Assembly: GCA_040881785.1 (NCBI GenBank)
Contig: JBBECO010000030.1
Span: 1-45,474 of the forward strand
DNA: 45,474 nucleotides
Reading direction: 5' to 3'
From: JACDCA01 sp040881785
GTDB taxonomy: Bacteria > Acidobacteriota > Vicinamibacteria > Vicinamibacterales > 2-12-FULL-66-21
The notes under the pieces are model-generated. The model searched no databases and had not been told where the DNA came from. It saw only the letters and a list, made by a program, of their open reading frames with translations. The position numbers and the translations under genes are program-made. Below are positions 15,307 through 24,895 of this stretch, one piece after another. Each line of letters starts with the position of its first letter. Position 1 is the first letter of the stretch.

Positions 15307-18024
15307 ATGCTCGACGCGTTCAAGAAGAGTCCCGCCAAACCCGCGCAGCAGCAGATCGGCGAGCTGCAGGCCCTGATTGCCGCCTCGAAAGAGGAGCGCG
15401 CCGCTCTCAGCACCATGCTCACCCAGATCCAGCTGCACGGGGCGAAGGTGCTGTCGGCCGGCAAGTCGCTGCAGGACGTCGAGGCGCAGGCCGGCAAGGC
15501 ACAGGCCCGGATGGACCAGTTGACCGAACGGCTCGCGGCGATCGACAGCCGCGCGCGCGAGGTGGACGCGGTCGAGGCGCGCATCAAGTCACTCGTGACC
15601 GCCGTGTCGCAGGCCGAACAGGAAGCGACGCGCCTGACGGCGCCCGACGGTGAGCTCCACAAGCAGAAGCAGGCCATGCAGAGCCTCTCGTCGCAGGCCC
15701 TGCAGACACGCGCGAGCCTCGACGCCCTCAAGAAGGACCAGTCGGCACTGGAGGAGCTCCGCGAGCAACTGCGGCACTCGCAGGCCGAGGTCCGCGAGTC
15801 AACCGAACGCGCCGAGACGCTCAAGACGGAGTACGAACAGCTCCGCAGCGTGTCCACACAGATCGCCCAGGAGATCACGCGCGTCAAGGACGTCTCCCGG
15901 GATGCGCAGGATCAGGCCAATGCGGCCTCGGAGGTCGTCAAGGACGTCGAGAAGAAGCTCGTGCCGCTCGCGCAGCTCCAGGAGATGAGCAAGAGCACCG
16001 AGGAGCGGATGGCGGTCGCCAACAGTCTGGCCGAGCACGTGAATCAGAAGATCAAGGCCCTCGAAGGGCAGAAGCACACGGTCGAGCACGCGGTGCTCGA
16101 GTCCAGCCGGCTGAACGAAATGATCTGGAACATGGAGGTCCAGATCAACAAGCTGAACGAAGCCGGCCGGCAGGCCGCCCGCACCGAGGAGCTCGTCGAA
16201 CGGGTCGAGAAGATCGCGCGCGACGTCGGTGCGCAGCTCGATTCAGGCACGAAGGCCCGCGACAGCTTCGCGACCGACCTGGCCCGGCTCGACAAGGATC
16301 GCGCGGTCCTGGCCGATTTCGTCCGCACGTACATGGACAGGCTGACCGTCGAGCGCAAGGAGTTCGACGCGTTCGACCAGCGCGTCAAGGCGCTCCATAC
16401 GGCGATCGCGGAGGCCGAGAAAGGCATGGAGAGTCTCGCGGCGCGCGATCGCGTGACGACGAACGTCAGCCAGCGCGTGGACCAGCTCTCCAAGCAGCTG
16501 CACGCGCTCGCCGTGCAGGCCGAAGACCTGCAAAAGAAACAGTCGGCACTCGAGACACTGCAGGAATCGCTGGCGGAGGTGGACGAACTGGCGAAGAAGA
16601 CCGGCTGGCAGTACGAGAATCTCAAACAGAGCCGGCAGGACCTGGACGTCCTTCGACGGGAGATCCAGGACTTCTACAAGAGCCACGCCGCCGCGGCCCA
16701 GCTGCGGGACCGCCTGGGCGCGGACCGCGCGGCGCTCGAAGCCTTCCTCGAGCGGACGACGGCATTCAGCGCCACGGTGCCGGAGCTCGAATCGCGGATG
16801 GACGCCATCACCGGCAAGCTCGGCCTCGTGGACGAGGGTACGCAGAAGGCCGCCAACCTCGTCTCCATTGCCGACGACCTCGACCGGCAGATGACGCGGA
16901 TCGCCACGCAGCAGTCGTTCGTGGACCGCGTGGAGGCCCGGTTGAACACGCTGAACGCGCTGGCCTCGGACGTCGCCAGGAGGCTCGACGAGCAGACCGC
17001 CCGCCGCGCGGAGGTGGACACGCTCAAGAGCGACATCGACGGCGTGTCGATCCTGGTCACCGACGCGCGGCAGAAGCTCGACGCGGTGAGCGCCATCCAG
17101 AACAAGGTGCTGCCGCTCTCGGCGCAGCTGGCGACGCTGAAGACGCAGGTCGAGAAGACCCACGCGCGGTTCAAGGCGACGCAGCAGGAGGAGGCGGCCC
17201 TGGCCGATCAGGCCCGGAGGCTCGCAGATCTGCTGGTCCAGACCCGTGCCGCCGCCGACGTGGCGGGGGAGCGCCTGAAGGACGTGAAGGGGCTGGCCGA
17301 CGAAGTCGGCCGCTCCACCGCCGTGAAAGAGGAACTGGTCGAGGAGCTGGCCCGCGTCCAGACGCGGCAGCGGGACGTGGCGGTGCAGCTCGAAGCGGCC
17401 GAAGACCAGCTGAAACGCCTGGAGGTCGCCGCCAAGCAGCTCGAGCAGCGGCGGACCCAGCTGGCCTTTGCCGAGAAGCGTATCGGGGCCTTCGAAACGC
17501 GACTCGGCGAGCTTCGGCAGCTCACGGAGGACGTCGATCACAAGCTGCAGGGGCTGACGCACCGCGAGACAATCGTGGATGCGCTCCGGAAGGAGGTGGA
17601 CGGCGTCCACGAGATCAGCACGCGCAGCAAGGCCGACCTTCAGTACATCGAAGCGCACAGGAACGACGTCGCCAGCCTGCGCGAGCGGGTGGACCAGGTA
17701 CTGGCCGGCATCGCGGACACGGAAGAGGGGCTCGCGGCCATCGACGCCCGCAGGAAGCTCGTGGACGAGGTGCAGCTCAAGACGGGCGCCATCGTCAACA
17801 TGCTCGAGGACGTGCGGTTGAACATGGAAACGCTCGGCGAGCACAAGGCCGTGACCGACCACGTGATGGCCAGCTTCAACAAGCTGGGTGAGATGCTGCA
17901 GGAGTCGCAGTCCACGCTGCGCGGGCTCCAGCAGGAACGCGAGCTGGCCGAGCGCATCGAGCAGGGGATCAAGAAACTCCGGACGAAGACCGCGACGGAG
18001 GAGACCGCCAAGAAGTTGGCCTGA
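15307..18024 (+). CDS. Long cysteine-free coiled-coil protein of unknown function
   Basis: A 905-residue protein that is almost entirely alpha-helical heptad repeat rich in Ala, Leu, Glu, Gln, Lys and Asp, with no Cys, only two Trp, no signal peptide and no membrane segment. The start at 15307 is set by the Shine-Dalgarno AGGAGA at 15296-15301; the open frame extends upstream but that part looks like shadow sequence. The head MLDAFKKSPAKPAQQQIGEL and tail are short and charged, and no globular domain is recognised. It resembles cytoplasmic rod or scaffold proteins, but that is composition only. It lies 80 bases after pgsA, which may or may not be functional linkage. Confidence 0.8.
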   Translation: MLDAFKKSPAKPAQQQIGELQALIAASKEERAALSTMLTQIQLHGAKVLSAGKSLQDVEAQAGKAQARMDQLTERLAAIDSRAREVDAVEARIKSLVTAVSQAEQEATRLTAPDGELHKQKQAMQSLSSQALQTRASLDALKKDQSALEELREQLRHSQAEVRESTERAETLKTEYEQLRSVSTQIAQEITRVKDVSRDAQDQANAASEVVKDVEKKLVPLAQLQEMSKSTEERMAVANSLAEHVNQKIKALEGQKHTVEHAVLESSRLNEMIWNMEVQINKLNEAGRQAARTEELVERVEKIARDVGAQLDSGTKARDSFATDLARLDKDRAVLADFVRTYMDRLTVERKEFDAFDQRVKALHTAIAEAEKGMESLAARDRVTTNVSQRVDQLSKQLHALAVQAEDLQKKQSALETLQESLAEVDELAKKTGWQYENLKQSRQDLDVLRREIQDFYKSHAAAAQLRDRLGADRAALEAFLERTTAFSATVPELESRMDAITGKLGLVDEGTQKAANLVSIADDLDRQMTRIATQQSFVDRVEARLNTLNALASDVARRLDEQTARRAEVDTLKSDIDGVSILVTDARQKLDAVSAIQNKVLPLSAQLATLKTQVEKTHARFKATQQEEAALADQARRLADLLVQTRAAADVAGERLKDVKGLADEVGRSTAVKEELVEELARVQTRQRDVAVQLEAAEDQLKRLEVAAKQLEQRRTQLAFAEKRIGAFETRLGELRQLTEDVDHKLQGLTHRETIVDALRKEVDGVHEISTRSKADLQYIEAHRNDVASLRERVDQVLAGIADTEEGLAAIDARRKLVDEVQLKTGAIVNMLEDVRLNMETLGEHKAVTDHVMASFNKLGEMLQESQSTLRGLQQERELAERIEQGIKKLRTKTATEETAKKLA

Positions 18025-18093
18025 GTGGCCGCGGCGGCGCCCTGATCAGCGCGCCACATCGACATGCTGTCTAAAGGCCCCACCGCTGAGGTC

Positions 18094-18163
18094 GCAGAGA
18101 ACGCAAAGAACTTTTGGTAAGACAGAAAAACGAAAGCGTCTCTGCGTCCTTGGCGTCCTCTGC
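18094..18163. repeat. Imperfect palindrome of GCAGAG/ACGC words
   Basis: The arm at 18094-18111 and the inverse arm at 18146-18163 match at 15 of 18 positions. Words of the type GCAGAGAACGCAAAG recur inversely as CTTTG/GCGT/CTCTGC. It lies between the convergent coiled-coil and M64 peptidase genes and is about 66 bases before the peptidase stop codon. Confidence 0.65.
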
Positions 18164-18220
18164 AGCCTGCCTCGACGAAGCTCGAAGAGCGAAGTCGGGG
18201 TGAATACGTGACGGTCGTGA

Positions 18221-20080
18221 CTATTTAGCCGGCCGCACCGTGACCATGAACGCCTTCGCCGGGCCGATGTTGCCCGCGGCATCGATGGCGCGGTACTCGA
18301 TGCGGTGGGTGCCGTAGCCCGGCGTGCGTTCCTCCCACGGCTGCGGTGACAGCCCCTCGCTACTGAGGCTGCCGTACACCAGCTCCTTGATCGTCGTGCC
18401 GCGCGGGGTGAATTTGTAGGGCGTTCCCTCTGGAGCATCGGGCCAGCCGTAGTAGTGGTGCCAGCCGTCCCCGTTCACGCGGAACTCGGCGACGACGTAG
18501 CCCTTCTGGTCGTCTGAGGGTTCGAGCTTCATCGTGAACTCTTCGTCGAACACGTAATGCGGCGTGCCGTCGGCCTCGGCCTTCGTTTCAACCGGCGTCG
18601 AGAGCACGGCATTGACCGTGGGGGATGTGTTGTCCACAACCCACGAGAGTGTCGGACCGGCGCCGCCGGGGGCCGCCGGGTCGGTGATCGAGGCGGTGAC
18701 CGCGTGCGTCCCCGGCGCGAGCCGCAGGTCCGCAAGCGGCAAGGTCCGCGCCGTGGCGGGGCGGCTCACCGGCTTCCCATTCACATGCCAGGCGAGGTTC
18801 GGGACTCGGCTTGGAGGATTCGCCGTCTCGACGTATATCACCTCACCGCCGGCGACAGGACGCGTCGTCTGCGTGGAGCCGGTGAATGCGGCCTCGACCG
18901 GCTTCGGCGTCCCCACGGCATTGACCAGCGTCCACGTCCGGGTAGCCGTCAGCACTTTGTTCCGGATTTCCGGGTCGCGCAAAAACGGAGTCGGATCGAC
19001 AACCGTCACGCTGACCCGCGACTCGCCAGCCGGCAGCTTCAACCCCCGGGTTTCGAGGTAGGGAAGATTGCGCCCGGACTCGACGGTCTGTCCGTTGAGC
19101 TGCCAGGTGATCTCCAGTTCATGGAAGTTTGGATGCGCGGTTTCGATCCACACGACATCACCGGCGGGCACCGGACTGTCGACGGTGCGTGACGCGGCAA
19201 TCAGGTTCACCTGCTCCGAGATCCGCTGCACCATCCGCTCGCGACTGACCTGGTCGAAGTAGTAGCCGATCGAGATCATCATCGAGTGCTTGCTCGGGCG
19301 CCAGATCCCCGCCGTCGTGTACTGGCCCCCCTCGAAGCGTCCGATCGTCCCACCCGATTCGCTCTCGTCCCCGAGCCAGCGGAACCACTTGTTCTGCCCG
19401 GCGCGCATCTGCTCTTCGGTCAGCAGCGTGTGGTGCACCGAGGGCGGCTCCGCGCCTTTGTAGGGGCCTCCCGGGACGCCGCGCTCGCGGTAGGTGTATT
19501 CGTCCTGCAGCCGGCCGAGCGAGTGCCCGAGTTCGTGCGGCGTAATGAGCACGCCCAGGGAGTTCCCGCCGGAGGTCGTCGCGACCGCGCCGCCGATCCC
19601 GCCGTAGGTATCGGTGTTCGTGATCACGAGAATCTGGTCGAAGGCCGGCGTGGCGCGCTTCGCGTACTCGCGGGCGGTGTTCTGGTTCACGAGGATGCCG
19701 CGCGCGTTGGGATTCCCGCAGCCCCCCTGGAAGTTGGCGCCGAGCGGCGTGACCCGCTTCTCGCTCCCCGGAACGTCCGGATCGCACCGGATCCCCGACT
19801 GGTCCGATACGATCTCGATCGAGTAGACGTTGATGTAGTTGCGATAGCTGCGGAACGGCTCGATGCTCCAGAGGACGTTCAGGTGCTTGTCGAGGTGCGC
19901 GCGGTACTCCGGCATCTCCGCCGCCGTGTAACCGTCGCTCATCACGACGAGCGAGAACCGCGCCGCCGGGTCGCCGTTCACCGAGATGGGCACCACCGTG
20001 GCGCTGCCGGCCTCCTGAGCACGCGGCGCCGGCGAGAAAGCGAGAACAGCAAGCGGAAGGGCGAGTAGGTGAAATCTCAT
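18221..20080 (-). CDS. Secreted M64-family (IgA peptidase-like) zinc metallopeptidase
   Basis: A 619-residue secreted protein with a Sec signal peptide ending near APRAQ (residue 22). The peptidase domain has HELGH at 182-186 extended to HELGHSLGRLQDEY, the M64 pattern, preceded by ILVITNTDTYGGIGGAVATT. M64 founders cleave IgA, but environmental homologues are common and the true substrate is unknown. The C-terminal half carries several beta-sandwich modules; the last, from about residue 500, has the YRAIDAAGNIGP ending typical of Ig-like or OmpL47-type domains and may bind a surface or substrate. It is a single gene with a different imperfect palindrome on each side. Confidence 0.88.
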   Translation of the reverse strand: MRFHLLALPLAVLAFSPAPRAQEAGSATVVPISVNGDPAARFSLVVMSDGYTAAEMPEYRAHLDKHLNVLWSIEPFRSYRNYINVYSIEIVSDQSGIRCDPDVPGSEKRVTPLGANFQGGCGNPNARGILVNQNTAREYAKRATPAFDQILVITNTDTYGGIGGAVATTSGGNSLGVLITPHELGHSLGRLQDEYTYRERGVPGGPYKGAEPPSVHHTLLTEEQMRAGQNKWFRWLGDESESGGTIGRFEGGQYTTAGIWRPSKHSMMISIGYYFDQVSRERMVQRISEQVNLIAASRTVDSPVPAGDVVWIETAHPNFHELEITWQLNGQTVESGRNLPYLETRGLKLPAGESRVSVTVVDPTPFLRDPEIRNKVLTATRTWTLVNAVGTPKPVEAAFTGSTQTTRPVAGGEVIYVETANPPSRVPNLAWHVNGKPVSRPATARTLPLADLRLAPGTHAVTASITDPAAPGGAGPTLSWVVDNTSPTVNAVLSTPVETKAEADGTPHYVFDEEFTMKLEPSDDQKGYVVAEFRVNGDGWHHYYGWPDAPEGTPYKFTPRGTTIKELVYGSLSSEGLSPQPWEERTPGYGTHRIEYRAIDAAGNIGPAKAFMVTVRPAK

Positions 20081-20148
20081 AACGTCACAAATCGGATCAA
20101 TCTGTCCCCGGGTAGCGACCCGAGCCGACGGCTATTCGCACGAAGATC

Positions 20149-20230
20149 ACCAAGCCCACAACGAACACAAAGAAAGAAAGAAAGAGTTAACTTGTTTCTG
20201 TTCTGGCTTTGTGCCCTTGGTGGCCTTGGT
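20149..20230. repeat. Imperfect palindrome of ACCAAG/CACAAAG words
   Basis: The arm at 20149-20172 and the inverse arm at 20207-20230 match at 19 of 24 positions. The centre has a tandem GAAA run at 20172-20185. It lies in the 185-base gap between the start of the M64 gene and the end of the UDP-xylose synthase gene. A T- or A-rich centre and word-like arms are shared with the other elements in this window. Confidence 0.65.
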
Positions 20231-20265
20231 GTTCCTGGTGCCAAACCCCGTTTGGGCGTGCAGTG

Positions 20266-21204
20266 TCAGTGGACCTTCGTCTTGAAGTACGCCAGGGTCT
20301 TCTGCAGCCCCTCTTCGAGCGACACCTTCGGCTCCCAGCCGAGCAGCGTCCGCGCGCGCGTGATATCCGGGCGCCGGACCTTCGGATCGTCCTCGGGCAG
20401 CGGCCGGTAGACGATCCGGCTCTTCGACCCCGAGATCTCGATGATCGCGCGGGCGATCTGCTCGATGGTCATCTCGTGCGGATTGCCGATGTTGACCGGG
20501 TCGTGGACGTCGGACTCCATCAACCGCAGGATGCCATCCACCAGGTCGGTGACGTAGCAGAAGCTGCGGGTCTGCTCGCCGCTGCCGAAAATCGTGACGT
20601 CCTCGTTGCGGAGGGCCTGGCTCATGAAGGCCGGGACGGCGCGGCCGTCCCGCACGCGCATCCGCGGACCATACGTGTTGAAGATCCGGACGATCTTCGC
20701 ATCCAGGCCGTGATACCGCCGGTACGCGGTCGTCATGGCCTCGGCGAACCGCTTGGCCTCGTCGTAGACCCCGCGCGGCCCGATCGGGTTGACGTTCCCC
20801 CAGTAGGTTTCCTTCTGCGGATGCTCCAGCGGGTCCCCGTAGACCTCGGAGGTCGACGCGAGCACGAACCGCGCGTCCTTGGCCTTGGCGAGGCCGAGCG
20901 CCTTGTGCGTGCCCAGCGCGCCGACCTTCAGCGTGGGGATCGGCAGCTCGAGGTAGTCGATCGGGCTCGCCGGGCTCGCCCAGTGCAGCACGGCGTGCAC
21001 GGGCCCCTCGACGTTGATGTAGTTGGTGACGTCGTGCTTGATGAACACGAAATCGCGGTTGGCCAGGTGGGCGATGTTCGCCGTGTCGCCCGTCAGCAGG
21101 TTGTCGATGCCGACCACCGAATAACCGCGATCGAGGAGCGTTTCCGACAGGTGCGAACCAATGAACCCGGCCGCGCCGGTGATGACGACGCGTTTAGAAG
21201 GCAT
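20266..21204 (-). CDS. uxs: UDP-glucuronate decarboxylase (UDP-xylose synthase)
   Basis: NAD-dependent short-chain dehydrogenase/epimerase that converts UDP-glucuronate to UDP-xylose. The NAD site GAAGFIGSH is at residues 10-18. The Uxs-type sequence LHWASPASPIDYLELPI, the STSEVYGDP segment, the catalytic Tyr-Lys pair in VYDEAKRFAEA, and RIFNTYGPRM distinguish it from ordinary GalE. Length 312 is typical. It is the last gene of the seven-gene minus operon and overlaps the sugar transferase gene by 11 bases. Its substrate is supplied by the UDP-glucose dehydrogenase in the divergent operon. Confidence 0.93.
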   Translation of the reverse strand: MPSKRVVITGAAGFIGSHLSETLLDRGYSVVGIDNLLTGDTANIAHLANRDFVFIKHDVTNYINVEGPVHAVLHWASPASPIDYLELPIPTLKVGALGTHKALGLAKAKDARFVLASTSEVYGDPLEHPQKETYWGNVNPIGPRGVYDEAKRFAEAMTTAYRRYHGLDAKIVRIFNTYGPRMRVRDGRAVPAFMSQALRNEDVTIFGSGEQTRSFCYVTDLVDGILRLMESDVHDPVNIGNPHEMTIEQIARAIIEISGSKSRIVYRPLPEDDPKVRRPDITRARTLLGWEPKVSLEEGLQKTLAYFKTKVH

Positions 21205-22627
21205 GCCGATGGAAACCCCGGATCAGCGTCAGCCAGATGATCTTCAGATCGAGGCCCACCGACCAGTTCTCGATGTAGTACAGGTCGTACTCGATACGCT
21301 TTTCGAGCGACGTGTTGCCGCGCCAGCCGTTGACCTGCGCCCAGCCGGTGATGCCCGCCTTCACCTTGTGCCGCAGCATGTACTGCGGGATCCGGTGTTT
21401 GAACTGCTCCACGAAGTACGGCCGCTCGGGGCGCGGGCCCACGATCGACATGTCACCGCGCAGGACGTTCCAGAGCTGCGGGAGCTCGTCGAGATCCAGC
21501 TTGCGCAGCCACGTGCCGACCCGCGTGCACCGCGGATCGTCGTCGCGGGCCCAGACGGGGCCGGTGTCGTCCTCGGCGCCCACGTACATCGAGCGGAATT
21601 TATAGACGTGGAACGCCTTGCCGTCGAGGCCCATGCGCTCCTGCGTGTAGAAGATCGGCCCGCGCGAGCCGTGGCGGATCAGCCAGGCGATCAGGACGAA
21701 CGGCAGCGACAACGCGAGCAGGGCCAGGCCCGAGATCGTGACGTCGATCAGCCGCTTGAGAATGCTGTTGAACCCGCGCAGCGGGACGTCGTTGAGGCTG
21801 ATGATCGGCACGCCGTCGAGATTCTCGAGGCGGGCACGCAGGGCGATGAACTGGAGCAGGTCCGGGACCACGTGCACGTCCACCCCTGCACGGTTGGTCG
21901 TTTCGACGAGCGCCAGCATCTTGACGTGCTCGTCGAGCGGCAGCGCGACGTACACGTGGTCGATGCGTTCGCGGCGGATGATCTCGTCGGTCTCCGGCAG
22001 CGTGCCGAGCAGGGGGAGACCGCGGTAGCCGATGTGGTCGCCGGCGGCCCGGTCGTCCACGAAGCCGACGACCTGGAACCCGAGTTCCCGGTGCTGCAGG
22101 ACCTTGTCGGCCACCATCCGCCCGAGATCGCCCGCGCCCGCAATCAGGACGCGCTTGAGGCCGATGCCGGCCTTCCACCGCCGCTCGAGCGCCTCACGCA
22201 CCAGCTCCCGCGAGAGATACGTGAGCGCCACGTTGATGACGACGAACAGCGCCCAGACACCCTGCGCGATCTCGTAGGCACCGGCGTCCTTGGCCGCATC
22301 TGACAGGTAGTACGTGCGGTAGTAGAGGGTGCCGCCGATCCCGAGGACCACGGCCAGTACCGTGCCGACGAACACCGCGAAGAAATCGTCCACGCGGGAG
22401 CGCCCGCGGCGCAGCCGGTAGATCCCCTGGATGTGAAACGCCGCCGGCACGATCAGGCCGATCACGGGCAGCAGCGTCAGGTATTCGCCGAACGGCGGGA
22501 CGCCTTTCGGAACCGGAAGGCCCGAGTAGAAGCGGATCCAGTAGGCGATAAGGAACGCGATGGCCGCCAGCACGGCGTCGCTGATCACGTAGAACGCGAC
22601 GAGCAGCCGGTTATACCGTCGCATCAT
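21194..22627 (-). CDS. Polyprenyl-phosphate sugar-1-phosphate transferase (WcaJ/WbaP type)
   Basis: Starts lipid-linked polysaccharide synthesis by moving a hexose 1-phosphate (often glucose or galactose) from a UDP-sugar to undecaprenyl phosphate in the inner membrane. From the ATG at 22627 it is 477 residues: four or five N-terminal membrane helices, a nucleotide-binding-like middle domain with VLIAGAGDLGRMVADKVL, one membrane-associated helix, and the C-terminal Bac_transf domain with KFRSMYVGAE, DELPQLWNVLRGDMSIVGPRP and VKAGITGWAQVNG. The open frame extends 66 codons upstream into the preceding gene, but that part is not protein-like. It overlaps the upstream GT4 gene by 17 bases. Confidence 0.93.
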   Translation of the reverse strand: MMRRYNRLLVAFYVISDAVLAAIAFLIAYWIRFYSGLPVPKGVPPFGEYLTLLPVIGLIVPAAFHIQGIYRLRRGRSRVDDFFAVFVGTVLAVVLGIGGTLYYRTYYLSDAAKDAGAYEIAQGVWALFVVINVALTYLSRELVREALERRWKAGIGLKRVLIAGAGDLGRMVADKVLQHRELGFQVVGFVDDRAAGDHIGYRGLPLLGTLPETDEIIRRERIDHVYVALPLDEHVKMLALVETTNRAGVDVHVVPDLLQFIALRARLENLDGVPIISLNDVPLRGFNSILKRLIDVTISGLALLALSLPFVLIAWLIRHGSRGPIFYTQERMGLDGKAFHVYKFRSMYVGAEDDTGPVWARDDDPRCTRVGTWLRKLDLDELPQLWNVLRGDMSIVGPRPERPYFVEQFKHRIPQYMLRHKVKAGITGWAQVNGWRGNTSLEKRIEYDLYYIENWSVGLDLKIIWLTLIRGFHRHAF

Positions 22628-23768
22628 GCTGGTCGCTCCGCGACTGGTCCTTCCGTGCGTGCTCGCGCGGCGTCTCGCCGACCGCCGCAGCAAAATGTGT
22701 CTTGAAGGCCGCCCTGGAAAAGCGCTCGGCGTGGCGTCGAATGACCTCCCGATCGCCCGGCTGACGGCGGACCCGATCGAGCGCCTCGGCGAACGCCTGC
22801 GCCGAACGGTCCGCCACGAGCGCACCCGTCACCCCATCGACGACGGTCTCGCAGGCGCCACCGTGGCCGAAGGCCACGACCGGCGTGCCGCAGGCCTGGG
22901 CTTCGACCGGGACGATCCCGAAGTCCTCGATGCCGGGTAGCAGCACAGCCGCCGCCGCCCTGTACAGGTCACGCACCTCGTCGTCACTGCGCCAGCCGAG
23001 GAACTCGACCGGCGCGCCGGCGGCGAGCGCCCGCAGCCGCCCCTCTTCGGGCCCTTGCCCGACGATTCGAAGCGGTGTCTGGGTCAGGCGCGCAGCCTCG
23101 ATTGCGACATCAATACGTTTATAGGGAACCAGGGCGGATACCACGAGAGCACCCGATCCTGGAGCCGTCTGGCCGGGGTCCGGACGATAGAAGTCAGTGT
23201 CCACGGGAGGATACACAACGGCCGACCTGCGATTATAGTATCGGCCTATTCTGCCCGCAACATACTGAGAATTCGCGACAAAGCGGTCGACGCGCCCGGC
23301 GGTCGCCGCATCCCACCTCGCCAGCCCGGCCATAACGGGCCGCAGCGCCCGGCTGGCCCACCGGCCGACCTGCTCGGGGCCAAAGTACGCCCCGAACTGA
23401 TCCCAGGCATACCGCATGGGTGAATGGCAGTAGCAGACGTGGAGCGCATCCCCACGCGTGATGACCGACTTGACGGCGCAGTGGCTGCTGCTGATGACCA
23501 GATCGTACAGGTCGAGGTCGAACAGCTCGACGGCGGCGGGATACACCGGCAGGTAGTGGCGATACCACCGGCCGGCGTTTGGAAAGCGCTGAACGAACGA
23601 GGTGCGGATCGGGTGGGTCTCGATCGTCTTCGACACCGCGCCGCGAACCCGCACCAGCGTGAAGAGCGTGGCGCCGGGGTAGAGCTCGCAGATCGCCTCG
23701 AGCACCTTCTCGCCCCCGCGCATGCCCGTCAGCCAGTCGTGCACGATGGCGACGCGCTCGGCCGTCAC
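22611..23768 (-). CDS. GT4-family glycosyltransferase (first of four)
   Basis: A 385-residue cytoplasmic or membrane-associated retaining glycosyltransferase with the GT-B fold. The N-terminal Rossmann domain opens with VAIVHDWLTGMRGGEKVLEA, and the C-terminal donor domain has GIEDFGIVPVEAQACGTPVV. The GTG start at 23768 is chosen because it forms GTGA with the stop of the upstream gene; the longer open frame to 23822 adds unlike residues. Donor and acceptor sugars cannot be named. It belongs to the minus-strand polysaccharide operon and directly precedes the initiating sugar transferase. Confidence 0.85.
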   Translation of the reverse strand: MTAERVAIVHDWLTGMRGGEKVLEAICELYPGATLFTLVRVRGAVSKTIETHPIRTSFVQRFPNAGRWYRHYLPVYPAAVELFDLDLYDLVISSSHCAVKSVITRGDALHVCYCHSPMRYAWDQFGAYFGPEQVGRWASRALRPVMAGLARWDAATAGRVDRFVANSQYVAGRIGRYYNRRSAVVYPPVDTDFYRPDPGQTAPGSGALVVSALVPYKRIDVAIEAARLTQTPLRIVGQGPEEGRLRALAAGAPVEFLGWRSDDEVRDLYRAAAAVLLPGIEDFGIVPVEAQACGTPVVAFGHGGACETVVDGVTGALVADRSAQAFAEALDRVRRQPGDREVIRRHAERFSRAAFKTHFAAAVGETPREHARKDQSRSDQHDATV

Positions 23769-24880
23769 GACTCGATCACTTCGGTGTAGATCTGGCGGAC
23801 GCGCTGCACCGACCGCTCCCACGAGAATTGCTTCACCCGCGCGAGCCCCTTCTCACGGAGTTCCTCGCGCAGCGGCGCATCGGTGAGGACGCGCCGCATG
23901 GCCTCGGCGATCGACTCGGGCTCGTACGGATCGATGAGAATCGCGGCATTCCCGACGACCTCGGGGAGGGACGACACGTTCGAGGTGATGACGGGGGTGC
24001 CGGCGGCCATGGCTTCGAGCGGCGGCAGCCCGAATCCCTCGTACAGCGACGGGAACACGAACACGCTCGCCAACCGATACAGGCTCGCAAGGGTCTTGTC
24101 GGGGACGAACCCGAAGAAGCGCACGTGTTTGTGCAGCTTGTAGCGATGCACCGCGCGGCGCAGCGCCGGATACTTCGAGATCTCGTCGCCGATGATCAGG
24201 AGCTTGACCTGATCGAGGCCGCCGCCGCGGCGCAGGGCATGGAACGCCTCGATCAGCCGCTCGAGGTTCTTGTGCGGCTTGATGTTCCCCGTATACAGCA
24301 CGAACGGGTCGTTGAGCTGATAGCGCTCGCGGACCTCGGCGAGCTCGGCCTCGCTCGGCGCCTCACCGAGCCGCTCGTCGATCGCGTTGTAGATCACGTC
24401 GATCCGCGATTCCGGCACGCGGAAATACCGCAGGATATCGCGCTTGGATGTTTCCGACACGGTCAGCACCCGCGAAGCCCGATGCGTCGCGATCCACAAC
24501 GAGCTGCGCGCATACACGTAGGCGAGCCGGTTCGGCAGGTACTGCGGGAAGCGCAGGTGAATGCAATCGTGGATCGTCACGACCGACTTGCATGGCGTCA
24601 GCGCCGGCAGCACGTAGTGCGGGGCGTGAAACAGGTCCACTTTCTCCCGCCGCAGGTCGAGCGGGATCGACAGCTGCTCGCGGACCGAGTAGTTGCCCGA
24701 CCAGTCCGGCACCGTGCGGAAGTTGTCGCCGAGCTCGCTCGCGATCTCGACATCGGAGGGCTGCACGATCAACACGTAATCGGTCGTGCGGTCGATGCGG
24801 GCGAGGTTCCGCACCAGGTTGCGGATGTACGTCCCGATTCCGTAGTCGCGCAGCTTCCGCGCGTCGATGGCAATGCGCAC
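23765..24880 (-). CDS. GT4-family glycosyltransferase (second of four)
   Basis: A 371-residue GT-B glycosyltransferase. It starts MRIAIDARKLRDYGIGTYIR, a common opening for mannosyl- or galactosyltransferases of polysaccharide loci; VVTIHDCIHLRFP lies at the domain interface, and the donor-binding EX7E region reads FPSLYEGFGLPPLEAMAAGT. The sequence is complete and without membrane helices. It overlaps the next gene by the GTGA junction and follows the GT2 gene after 15 bases. Sugar specificity is unknown. Confidence 0.9.
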   Translation of the reverse strand: MRIAIDARKLRDYGIGTYIRNLVRNLARIDRTTDYVLIVQPSDVEIASELGDNFRTVPDWSGNYSVREQLSIPLDLRREKVDLFHAPHYVLPALTPCKSVVTIHDCIHLRFPQYLPNRLAYVYARSSLWIATHRASRVLTVSETSKRDILRYFRVPESRIDVIYNAIDERLGEAPSEAELAEVRERYQLNDPFVLYTGNIKPHKNLERLIEAFHALRRGGGLDQVKLLIIGDEISKYPALRRAVHRYKLHKHVRFFGFVPDKTLASLYRLASVFVFPSLYEGFGLPPLEAMAAGTPVITSNVSSLPEVVGNAAILIDPYEPESIAEAMRRVLTDAPLREELREKGLARVKQFSWERSVQRVRQIYTEVIES

Positions 24881-24895
24881 TTGTGTACGATCTTA

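Noticed and set aside
18221..20080. M64 gene as cargo of a composite transposon
   Set aside because: The flanking palindromes are not copies of one another and no transposase or target duplication is visible.
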